A stretch of 64,000 bases of DNA from an uncultured Dialister sp. (GTDB taxonomy: Bacteria; Bacillota; Negativicutes; Veillonellales; Dialisteraceae), in the NCBI GenBank assembly GCA_900541485.1, contig UQJW01000001.1, positions 199,719 to 263,718 of the forward strand, given 5' to 3'. This document shows, piece by piece, positions 45,887 to 53,297 of the stretch. Positions within the stretch are counted from its first letter, which is position 1; every line of letters starts with the position of its first letter. The position numbers and the translations under genes were made by a program. The notes under the pieces are model-generated. The model had not been told where the DNA came from and did no database searches. It saw only the letters and a program-made list of their open reading frames with translations.

Positions 45887-47065
45887 TTATTTATCAATTT
45901 TATGTTTTTTAATAAAGCAAGATAAACGTTTCATGGCCTCGATCAAATTTTCTCTACTGGACGCATAGGAAATCCGCACATGGTTCTTCCCTTGCAATCC
46001 AAAACATGTCCCCGGAATCATAGCTACCTTCTCTTCATGAAGTAATTTATCGCAAAACTCTTCATCATTCATACCGGTACAACTTATATCAGGGAAAATA
46101 TAAAATGCTCCTTTAGGTTTAAAAACAGAAAGGCCCATATCCACTAAAGCTCTATATACTAACTCTCTTCTTGAGACATACTCATTAAACATATTTTTTA
46201 CGTCTGTTTCACATTCCTTAAGAGCGGTAATTGCTCCATATTGGCTGGTTACTGATGCACAAAGAATCTCATATTGATGTACTTTGTAAATGGACTCCAA
46301 AATAGCCTTTGGGCCACATATATAACCGACCCTGAGTCCTGTCATCGCGTATGACTTGGAAAAGCCATTCATTACAATTGTCCGCTCTTCCATTTCAGGT
46401 AAAGAAGCAAAACAAATGTGTTCCCCCTCATAAGTCAAATCACAATAAATTTCATCAGAAATAACAACCAAATCATGTTTTTCTGCAAACTTTGCAATCT
46501 CAAGTAATGATTCCTTATCCATTACGGTTCCCGTCGGATTATTTGGATAGCCAATAAGAAGTGCTTTTGTCTTATCTGTCACTCGTGCTTCCAATTCTTC
46601 AACAGTCAATTTAAACTCATCTTCAGCACGAGTCGGCACTAATACAGGTTTCCCGCCAACCAGCCTTACACAAGCAGGATAAGCCAGATATGCAGGATCC
46701 GGAATTAAAACTTCATCACCGGGATTCAAAATTGTTTGCATAACAACAGTTATTGCTTCTGATACACCTACGGTGACTATAATTTGGTCAGACGGATCAT
46801 AAAAAAGATTATACCTCTTTTGAAACAGCCTGCTGATTTCCTGTCTCAATTCGTATAGTCCCCAATTTGATGTATACGAAGTTTCTTTTCGATTTAAACT
46901 GTCTATGCAACCATCAATAACTTTTTTGGGCGCTGCATAATCCGGTTCTCCCACTCCCAAAGATATTACGTCTTTCATTGTACTTGCCAAATCAAAAAAT
47001 TTGCGAATTCCAGAGAACGGAACTTCTTTGACATTTTCTGAAATTTTATTTTCCCAGTCTATCAA
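45887..47065 (-). CDS. Class I/II pyridoxal-phosphate aminotransferase
   Basis: 392 residues. Signatures: LGVGEPDYAAP near the N-terminus, the NPNNPTG-like YPNNPTGTVMDKE and the PLP lysine in NGFSKSYAMTGLRVGY near residue 235, plus the terminal FYIFPDISCTGM and VRISYASS. It resembles PatA and other aspartate/aromatic transaminases of subgroup I; the amino acid specificity cannot be read from sequence. It is about 30 bp after the second flavodoxin gene. Confidence 0.9.
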   Translation of the reverse strand: MIDWENKISENVKEVPFSGIRKFFDLASTMKDVISLGVGEPDYAAPKKVIDGCIDSLNRKETSYTSNWGLYELRQEISRLFQKRYNLFYDPSDQIIVTVGVSEAITVVMQTILNPGDEVLIPDPAYLAYPACVRLVGGKPVLVPTRAEDEFKLTVEELEARVTDKTKALLIGYPNNPTGTVMDKESLLEIAKFAEKHDLVVISDEIYCDLTYEGEHICFASLPEMEERTIVMNGFSKSYAMTGLRVGYICGPKAILESIYKVHQYEILCASVTSQYGAITALKECETDVKNMFNEYVSRRELVYRALVDMGLSVFKPKGAFYIFPDISCTGMNDEEFCDKLLHEEKVAMIPGTCFGLQGKNHVRISYASSRENLIEAMKRLSCFIKKHKIDK

Positions 47066-47093
47066 TTAAATCACCTTACCTTTTATTCTTATC

Positions 47094-47528
47094 TCAACTG
47101 TTTGCAACATCTCTGCCCAGTTTTTCACAATTTTGCTGTGCTTCCTCATCAGGATATCCATAAGCCAAAACCGGTTTTGCCGGGAAATGTGCACCTGCAA
47201 AATGGAGATCATTATACCAGGAGTTTAACCATGCCCCACGACTCCATCCGCAAGATCCAAAAAGGCCCATTTCCTTCCCTTTTAAATAGGGCTTCAGTTT
47301 TTCACAAAATGGCTTCATTTCTGCTTCTTCAATAACTTCCACTCCCCAGGCTGAGCATCCCAAAATAATATGATGATATGTATTTCCTATTTCAACGGGA
47401 TCAACATCCGTAACAGGTGCCAATAGCACCTCTGCTCCGGATTGTTTCGCCCCTACAGCTACTGCTTCCGCCATCGCTTCCGTATTCCCTGTTCCGGAAA
47501 AATAAATAATAGCCACTTTATTTTTCAT
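47094..47528 (-). CDS. Flavodoxin (copy 2)
   Basis: About 144 residues from the ATG at 47528 (GAGGAGAG in front). The FMN phosphate loop is YFSGTGNTEAMAEAV; later features match short-chain flavodoxins (HHIILGCSAWGVE, GLFGSCGWSRG, AYGYPDEEAQQNCEKLGRDVA). Flavodoxins shuttle electrons in place of ferredoxin, often under iron limitation. It is a divergent paralog of the flavodoxin upstream. Confidence 0.9.
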   Translation of the reverse strand: MKNKVAIIYFSGTGNTEAMAEAVAVGAKQSGAEVLLAPVTDVDPVEIGNTYHHIILGCSAWGVEVIEEAEMKPFCEKLKPYLKGKEMGLFGSCGWSRGAWLNSWYNDLHFAGAHFPAKPVLAYGYPDEEAQQNCEKLGRDVANS

Positions 47529-47545
47529 GCTGACTCTCCTCATGT

Positions 47546-47577
47546 AAAAAGAAGCGTCTTAAAAAGACGCCTCTTCA
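47546..47577 (-). terminator. Terminator between the two flavodoxin genes
   Basis: Core GCGTCTT / AAGACGC with flanking GAA/TTC pairs and a T-run on the minus strand. Confidence 0.75.
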
Positions 47578-47584
47578 GAACTTA

Positions 47585-48013
47585 TTATGCATTAGCAACT
47601 GTTTCTCCTAAAGCTTTACATGCAGCTAAAGCTTCTTCGTCAGGATAACTATACGCCTTAACAGGCTCAGCCACTAATTCAACACCTTCGTCATTACAGC
47701 GCTGTTTCCAAGTTGTAATCCAATCGCCATCATTCCATGCATAAGATCCAAAAATTCCTACTACCTTTCCCTTGAGCTGAGGAAGTAATTCAGCAAAGAA
47801 TGGTTCGAATTCATATTCTTCCAATTCTTCATTTCCCATAGCCGGACAGCCCAGAATAATATGATCAAATTCTGCCACATCAGATGCTGTAGTATCACTT
47901 ACAAAACAAAGTGTTGTCTCCGCACCTGCTGTTTTAGCACCCTCTTCCACAGCCTGTGCCATAGCTTCTGTATTTCCGGAACCGGACCAATATACAATTG
48001 CCACTTTTGCCAT
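47585..48013 (-). CDS. Flavodoxin (copy 1)
   Basis: 142 residues, short-chain. FMN phosphate loop YWSGSGNTEAMAQAV, then EFDHIILGCPAMG, GIFGSYAWNDGDW (isoalloxazine contacts) and AYSYPDEEALAACKALGETVANA. It is clearly paralogous to the next flavodoxin (same opening and ending patterns). It lies at the start of the unit and is separated from copy 2 by a terminator, so copy 1 can be made in excess. Confidence 0.95.
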   Translation of the reverse strand: MAKVAIVYWSGSGNTEAMAQAVEEGAKTAGAETTLCFVSDTTASDVAEFDHIILGCPAMGNEELEEYEFEPFFAELLPQLKGKVVGIFGSYAWNDGDWITTWKQRCNDEGVELVAEPVKAYSYPDEEALAACKALGETVANA

Positions 48014-48123
48014 TTGAAAACCCTCCTGTATAAATGTGTTTTATTATACTACGTATTTATATTACCCATCCGCTAAAGTCTTGTCAATTTGTTATTTTTT
48101 ATTTCTTACATCTGCGTTTCGAT

Positions 48124-48786
48124 TCATTCTCTTGCCGATAAAACTTTTTTCCTTTTATCTATTTTTCTTTCACGAATCATCTTGCCCAAAGCTTCCGTAA
48201 ACTCTTGCTGATCCCCATCCGAGCAAACTATTCCCAGTGTAATAAAATATCCGTCATTCTGCAGTACAACTAAATAATTTGTATTATAAATAATGTTTCT
48301 TTCTTTTGTGACAAGAGTAAAATTTCCTTCCCAATAATGCGTCTTCTTCTCACCAAAACGGCATATCGGTAAGTCCCCTTTGTAAACAGCACCTTGGGAA
48401 ATCAACTGTGTATTTAAGTAGTTCGCAATAAGATCCATGCGCTCATCAACCGGCTTATTTCTCTCTGAGAATTTACCGATCTCTAACAAATAAGGAATTC
48501 CCAAGTGCTGACTTGTAGCCCATCCATAAGTAAAATCCGGGGGATTTGCATAGGTCAATGTGTAGTAATGTCCTTCTGTGGCACCTTTTCGTGTAAAGTA
48601 TAATTGAATACCTTTATCTTTCATAAAAGGAATAGCCGCTTGTTCTCCATTTTCAACGATAACTGATTTGGGTATTTTCATCTTTCCAATACCGGGTAAT
48701 TCCCACCTGTCCATAGCCATGGAAACATGAGTTGTTGCAAAAAGTATCGTCAGGAATAAGAACACCAATTGTATTTTATGTTTCAT
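48124..48786 (-). CDS. Exported protein of unknown function
   Basis: About 220 residues from the ATG at 48786 with AAAGAGG in front; the longer frame overlaps glnS. A signal peptide (about 1-24, QLVFLFLTILFATTHVSMA) precedes DRWELPGIGKMKIPKSVIVENGEQAA. The rest is mixed alpha/beta with no motif I recognise. It sits 10 bp after glnS and is probably read through from it. Confidence 0.7.
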   Translation of the reverse strand: MKHKIQLVFLFLTILFATTHVSMAMDRWELPGIGKMKIPKSVIVENGEQAAIPFMKDKGIQLYFTRKGATEGHYYTLTYANPPDFTYGWATSQHLGIPYLLEIGKFSERNKPVDERMDLIANYLNTQLISQGAVYKGDLPICRFGEKKTHYWEGNFTLVTKERNIIYNTNYLVVLQNDGYFITLGIVCSDGDQQEFTEALGKMIRERKIDKRKKVLSARE

Positions 48787-48796
48787 AATATCCTCT

Positions 48797-50470
48797 TTAC
48801 TGCTTTTTCTGCAGCTTAGCCCAGGTATCCCGTAATCCCACAATACGGTTACAAATCAAATGCTCTTCCGAGCTGTCTTGGTCTATAATAAAGTACCCTT
48901 TTCGTAAAAATTGGAAACGATCTCCTATTTGATATTCTTTTATTATCGGCTCTGCTTTTCCTTCAAAAATCTCCAATGAATCTTGATTAATTTTTTCCAT
49001 AAAATCTCTGCCATCATCTTTGTCTTCCGGATCAATCAGATAGTCATATAACCGACTTGTTATATCCACGGATGTATCCGCACAAACCCAGTGAAGTGTA
49101 CCTTTGACTTTTCTATCCGCACCGGGCGTTCCGCTCCGTGTATCAAAATCTACTGTACAATGAATTTCTTGTATCCGGTCTTTTTCATCCTTGATGACTT
49201 CATCACAACGAACAATATAAGCTCCCTTCAATCGAACTTCTTTCCCCGGAGTCATTCGGAAGAATTTTTTTATCGGATTTTCCATAAAATCTTCCCTTTC
49301 TATATAGAGATTTCTGCCAAAAGGAACCTGACGTGTCCCCATTGACTCATCTTCCGGATTATTCTCTATGGTTACATATTCAATTTTATTTTCCGGATAA
49401 TTCGTAAGAACAACTTTTACCGGATCAATAACAGCCATGATACGAGGAACTTTTCCTTTTAAATCCTCGCGAATACAATATTCCAAAAATGAAATATCTA
49501 CTACGTTATCAGACTTTGCCACACCGATGAGTTCGCAAAATTTCTGCAACGATTCCGGTGTATATCCTCTTCTTCTGATTCCGCTTATTGTCGGCATACG
49601 AGGATCATCCCATCCGGAAACCACACCTGATTCAACTATCTTTCTCAATTTACGTTTACTTGTAATCATTGTACTTACATTCAATCGGGCAAACTCTATT
49701 TGCCGTGGCTTCTCTTTTCCCTCAAACGCCTGCAAACACCAATTATAAAGGGGTCTTCTTTCTTCAAATTCCAAAGTGCAGATAGAGTGCGTAATTCCTT
49801 CAATTGCATCAGATAAAGGATGTGCGAAATCATACAACGGGTATATACACCATTCATCACCGGTCCTATGATGTGTTGCACGAAGAATTCTATAAATAAC
49901 AGGATCGCGCATAACCACATTGGGTGCTGCCATGTCTATTTTAGCACGGAGAACTTTTTCACCGTCCTTAAACTTGCCCTCTTTCATTTGATGGAATAGC
50001 TGTAAATTCTCTTCAATACTTCTGTTTCTCCATGGGCTTTCAACACCGGGATGAGAAAAATCTCCCCTTGTATTCCGAATTTCCTCACTCGTTTGATCAT
50101 CTACATAAGCTAATCCCATTTTAATTAATTTACAGGCAAATTCAAAAAGCTGAGGAAAATAGTCGGATGCGTAATGGACAGGCTCTTTCCATTTGAAACC
50201 AAGCCATTTTACATCTTGTAAAATCGAATTCACATATTCAATTTCTTCCTTTGTCGGATTTGTATCATCAAATCTTATATTTGTTTCTCCATGATATTTT
50301 TCGCCAAGTCCGAAATTAAGGCATATACTTTTGACATGTCCAATATGAAGATACCCGTTAGGTTCCGGCGGAAAACGAGTTAAAACCTTGTTATTCGCAT
50401 ATACCTTATTGTCAATATCTTTATTAATTTCTGCCTCAATAAAGTTAGCGGCTACTTTATTCTGTTCCAT
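48797..50470 (-). CDS. glnS: Glutaminyl-tRNA synthetase
   Basis: 557 residues. Class I synthetase with RFPPEPNGYLHIGHVKS (HIGH motif), FDDTNPTKEEIEYV, DFAHPLSDAIEGITHSICTLEF and the MITSKRKLRKIV loop (KMSKS-like). The C-terminal half is the anticodon-binding beta-barrel pair. It charges tRNA-Gln directly; its presence suggests the cell does not rely only on the GatCAB route for Gln. GCGAGG precedes the ATG. Confidence 0.96.
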   Translation of the reverse strand: MEQNKVAANFIEAEINKDIDNKVYANNKVLTRFPPEPNGYLHIGHVKSICLNFGLGEKYHGETNIRFDDTNPTKEEIEYVNSILQDVKWLGFKWKEPVHYASDYFPQLFEFACKLIKMGLAYVDDQTSEEIRNTRGDFSHPGVESPWRNRSIEENLQLFHQMKEGKFKDGEKVLRAKIDMAAPNVVMRDPVIYRILRATHHRTGDEWCIYPLYDFAHPLSDAIEGITHSICTLEFEERRPLYNWCLQAFEGKEKPRQIEFARLNVSTMITSKRKLRKIVESGVVSGWDDPRMPTISGIRRRGYTPESLQKFCELIGVAKSDNVVDISFLEYCIREDLKGKVPRIMAVIDPVKVVLTNYPENKIEYVTIENNPEDESMGTRQVPFGRNLYIEREDFMENPIKKFFRMTPGKEVRLKGAYIVRCDEVIKDEKDRIQEIHCTVDFDTRSGTPGADRKVKGTLHWVCADTSVDITSRLYDYLIDPEDKDDGRDFMEKINQDSLEIFEGKAEPIIKEYQIGDRFQFLRKGYFIIDQDSSEEHLICNRIVGLRDTWAKLQKKQ

Positions 50471-50625
50471 TCTATACCTCGCTGTTTCCTGAAGATAAAT
50501 TATATAATTTTAATTTCATCATATGAAACTATTTTAGCACAATACACATTTTTTATGAAACAAGCTGCTCTTAATTAAGAAAGTCCATGATATAATATTT
50601 AAAACTAAAAGAAAGAGGTATCTCT

Positions 50626-51516
50626 ATGCAACGGCTTGTATCCTATAATTATCATGGGCTTCGTCAATGGGGTGTTTTATCTTCAGATGGAAACTCTATC
50701 CTCTCCTCCTCCGATATGGAAGAAGTCTATTTTATTCCGCTGGCAGACACCCTCGATGAATTCATTGAATTAGGTGAAGAGGGTCTTATAAACCTGGCTA
50801 AGATCATCGAACTGGAAAAAAATAACCATGCCATATCCCCTATAGCTATTTCAGAGGTAGAGCTGACTGTTCCCTATTATCCCAAACGAAATATTTTTTG
50901 TGTCGGAAAAAATTATCGGTCACACATTGAGGAGTTTGAAAATGACAGTACTGCAAAAAATCCTGACACCCCGGTTTTTTTCACAAAAGCAACCACTTCT
51001 GTTATTGGCCCTAATGATTTCATTGATTCCCATCCCGAAATCACTTCTCAAGTAGATTATGAAGGTGAATTAGCAATCATTATAGGAAAACAGGGCGTAA
51101 ATATAGAAGAGAAAGATGCTATTAAATACATCTACGGTTACACAATCATCAATGATGTCACAGCCCGCGATTTGCAGAAATCCCATGAACAATGGTTTAA
51201 AGGGAAAAGCCTCGACACTTTTTGTCCCATTGGCCCCACTGTTCTTATCGGCGGTTGGCCCGTGCCATTTACAATTTATACGAAAATTAATCAGGTATTG
51301 CGGCAAGAAGGTTCTACTTCAGATTTAATATTTTCTATCCCTAAAATTATTGCAAGCTTGTCAAAAGGAATGACGCTCTTTCCCGGAGATATTATCGCAA
51401 CAGGAACTCCGCAAGGCGTTGGAATGGGACTTAATCCTCCCGTATTTTTAAAAAAAGATGATGTTATCGAAATTACTATTGATCCAATCGGCACTTTAAA
51501 AAATATTGTTAAATAA
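50626..51516 (+). CDS. Fumarylacetoacetate hydrolase family protein
   Basis: 296 residues. Family motifs: NIFCVGKNYRSHIEE, the metal-binding QVDYEGELAIIIGK (E-x-E near residue 146) and IINDVTARDLQ, then MTLFPGDIIATGTPQGVGMG. Members act on 2-oxo or beta-diketone acids (e.g. 2-keto-4-pentenoate, oxaloacetate decarboxylation); the substrate is unknown. AAAGAGG precedes the ATG. An extended -10 TGATATAAT lies 30 bp upstream. Convergent with rplT through a shared terminator. Confidence 0.9.
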   Translation: MQRLVSYNYHGLRQWGVLSSDGNSILSSSDMEEVYFIPLADTLDEFIELGEEGLINLAKIIELEKNNHAISPIAISEVELTVPYYPKRNIFCVGKNYRSHIEEFENDSTAKNPDTPVFFTKATTSVIGPNDFIDSHPEITSQVDYEGELAIIIGKQGVNIEEKDAIKYIYGYTIINDVTARDLQKSHEQWFKGKSLDTFCPIGPTVLIGGWPVPFTIYTKINQVLRQEGSTSDLIFSIPKIIASLSKGMTLFPGDIIATGTPQGVGMGLNPPVFLKKDDVIEITIDPIGTLKNIVK

Positions 51517-51521
51517 GTAAT

Positions 51522-51559
51522 AAAAAACACCTTTCCTCTACAGCGGAAAGGTGTTTTTT
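51522..51559. terminator. Shared terminator of the FAH gene and rplT
   Basis: Perfect arms AAAAAACACCTTTCC / GGAAAGGTGTTTTTT around 8 nt, usable by both converging transcripts. Confidence 0.9.
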
Positions 51560-51566
51560 ATTATAA

Positions 51567-51917
51567 TTATGCGTTTTTAGCAGCTTCACAAATTTTTGTA
51601 AACCCGGCAGGATCATGAATTGCCATATCAGACAACATTTTACGATTAACTTCAATGCCGGCTCTTGTCAACCCTGAAATCAAGCGACTGTAAGTAAGTC
51701 CGTTCATTCTAGCTGCTGCATTGATACGAACAATCCAAAGCTTGCGGAACTCTCTCTTCTTTGCTCTGCGGTCTCTTCTTGCATAGTAGAGAGCCTTCAT
51801 TACTAATTCGTTAGCTTTTTTAAATTGAGCATGACGAGCGCCTCTATAGCCTTTCGCCATTTTTAATATCTTTTTATGTCTTGCATGTGCGGTAACACCG
51901 ACTTTAACTCTTGCCAT
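51567..51917 (-). CDS. rplT: Ribosomal protein L20
   Basis: 116 residues, basic, starting [28 protein letters not shown], with the usual C-terminal [29 protein letters not shown]20 binds 23S rRNA early in large-subunit assembly and in Firmicutes represses its own operon at the leader RNA. Last gene of infC-rpmI-rplT, 18 bp after rpmI. Confidence 0.98.
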   Translation of the reverse strand: MARVKVGVTAHARHKKILKMAKGYRGARHAQFKKANELVMKALYYARRDRRAKKREFRKLWIVRINAAARMNGLTYSRLISGLTRAGIEVNRKMLSDMAIHDPAGFTKICEAAKNA

Positions 51918-51935
51918 TCTATTAAATCCTCCTTA

Positions 51936-52133
51936 TTAGCCGTTTGGCAGCAATCTTGCTACACGTTTGTAATCAGACTTCGACACTAATGCTGCTTTTC
52001 TGAAATTTCTTTTTCTCTTAGGGGACTTTTTTTCCAATATATGGCTCTTAAAAGCCTTATTTCTCTTGAACTGGCCTGAGCCGGTTTCAGTAAAACGTTT
52101 TGCCGCTGCACGGCGGGTTTTCATTTTCGGCAT
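51936..52133 (-). CDS. rpmI: Ribosomal protein L35
   Basis: 65 residues: [20 protein letters not shown], with an abundant Lys/Arg stretch in the middle, as expected for L35. It lies 17 bp after infC and 18 bp before rplT. Confidence 0.97.
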   Translation of the reverse strand: MPKMKTRRAAAKRFTETGSGQFKRNKAFKSHILEKKSPKRKRNFRKAALVSKSDYKRVARLLPNG

Positions 52134-52150
52134 TTACTTTTTCTCCTTTA

Positions 52151-52660
52151 TTATACTTTTGGACCAACAACCATGGTCAGATTACGACCTTCCAACTTAG
52201 GTGGTTTTTCACGGATAATCAAATCACCAAGCTCTTTTGCGAATCGTTCAAGAACCTCTTCACCAAGTTCAGGGTGAGTCATTTCTCTGCCGCGGAACAT
52301 AATAGTCACTTTAACCTTGTTTCCATCGTTTAAAAAACGTTGTGCATTTTTCAGCTTCACATTAAAGTCGTGGGCTTCAATATTGGGACGAAGCTTAACT
52401 TCTTTCAACTGGAAAACTTTCTGTTTTTTCTTTGCTTCCTTGTCTCGTTTTTGCTGCTCATATCTGTACTTGCCGTAATTCATAATACGGCATACCGGCG
52501 GACGACCGTTCGGTGCCACTTCCACAAGATCAAGTCCCTGATCTTCAGCTATATGAATCGCATCCCGAAGCGTCATAATTCCCAGCTGTTCGTTTGTATC
52601 GCTGACAACCCGTACTTCTTTTGCACGAATTTCTTCATTGATACTAAGTTCCTTTGCTAT
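52151..52660 (-). CDS. infC: Translation initiation factor IF-3, AUA start predicted
   Basis: About 170 residues. N-terminal domain AKELSINEEIRAKEVRVVSD and C-terminal domain with EMTHPELGEEVLERFAKEL. The annotated-style GTG at 52669 lies within the ribosome-binding site AGGAGGTG, so it cannot be the initiator. Eight nucleotides after AGGAGG is an ATA codon (52658-52660); its reading places residue 1 exactly where other IF-3 proteins begin (before AKELSINEEIRAKEV, matching Bacillus SKDFIINEQIRAREV). IF-3 rejects non-canonical starts, so rare start codons in infC allow self-control. Confidence 0.9.
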   Translation of the reverse strand: MAKELSINEEIRAKEVRVVSDTNEQLGIMTLRDAIHIAEDQGLDLVEVAPNGRPPVCRIMNYGKYRYEQQKRDKEAKKKQKVFQLKEVKLRPNIEAHDFNVKLKNAQRFLNDGNKVKVTIMFRGREMTHPELGEEVLERFAKELGDLIIREKPPKLEGRNLTMVVGPKV

Positions 52661-52800
52661 TCTATTCACCTCCTAAAAGTATATATTGCAAGTAAAAGGC
52701 GGACAGCATATACCGTCCGCCTTAAAAGTTCCTACAAAACCTTAGTAGCCTTCGCCTTGTAAGGTGAGAAGCGGATGACTTCTGCTTGCAATTATTACAA
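52661..52800 (-). promoter_or_regulatory. L20-type leader RNA of infC-rpmI-rplT
   Basis: About 140 nt from a start site near 52799, driven by a consensus promoter: TTGACA (52829-52834), 17 bp, TATAAT (52806-52811). The leader has an intrinsic-terminator hairpin (52696-52723, arms GTCCGCCTT/AAGGCGGAC followed by TTTTAC), a 7-bp long-range pairing TTGCAAG/CTTGCAA (52785-52791 with 52686-52692) and a CCTTACAAGGCGAAGGCTACTAAGG stretch resembling the L20-binding site. In B. subtilis L20 stabilises a terminator in this leader. Class assigned from layout. Confidence 0.75.
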
Positions 52801-52849
52801 AAGATATTATATCTGATTTATCATTCTCTGTCAAATAAATTGACAATTA

Positions 52850-53296
52850 TTAAATTTTATTTTTAGCATCAATATCATCTCGAAGTACACGATGAGCCAT
52901 ACCCACGGCAACCTCATTAAACCGAAGGACTCCGACCCCTACATAAACAGCAACACAAAGATGCTCTTTCCATCGGGCAATTCCTATTTTCCCACCTACA
53001 TTCATTCCAATCGCTTTCAGCTTAATTTGGTCAATTGCCGACTCAACGCCACCGAGTACAGATCCGTCTCCCACATGTGTATCACTAATCACATGCTGCC
53101 TTTGTGCGGCAACAATCGCAGATTCATAAATTTTAGGAAGCACCTCTAAAAATTTACCCCCAAAATTTACAGCTACAGCTCTTATTTCTGACTCTGCCAA
53201 TTCTTCTTTTAAATTGTTTTCATCTGTTCTCGTTTCAGAGAGCGCCATGCGCAGTGCTGCCCTCCCGACATCACCGCTTTGATATTCTCTTGTCAT
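52850..53296 (-). CDS. hutP: HutP family protein
   Basis: 148 residues of the HutP type: GRAALRMALSETRTDEN near the start, a central VVAAQRQHVISDTHVGDGSVLGGVESAIDQI, and GIARWKEHLCVAVYVGVG near the end; the HVGDGSVLGG loop is a family mark. In B. subtilis HutP with histidine and Mg binds an RNA and lifts termination before the hut operon. No histidine-degradation genes are beside it; it follows thrS by 1 bp and would be under the thrS T-box, so its target is unknown here. Confidence 0.8.
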   Translation of the reverse strand: MTREYQSGDVGRAALRMALSETRTDENNLKEELAESEIRAVAVNFGGKFLEVLPKIYESAIVAAQRQHVISDTHVGDGSVLGGVESAIDQIKLKAIGMNVGGKIGIARWKEHLCVAVYVGVGVLRFNEVAVGMAHRVLRDDIDAKNKI

Positions 53297-53297
53297 A

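Noticed and set aside
52340..52762. Plus-strand frame of 140 residues
   Set aside because: Antisense to infC and its leader; no start signal or family resemblance.
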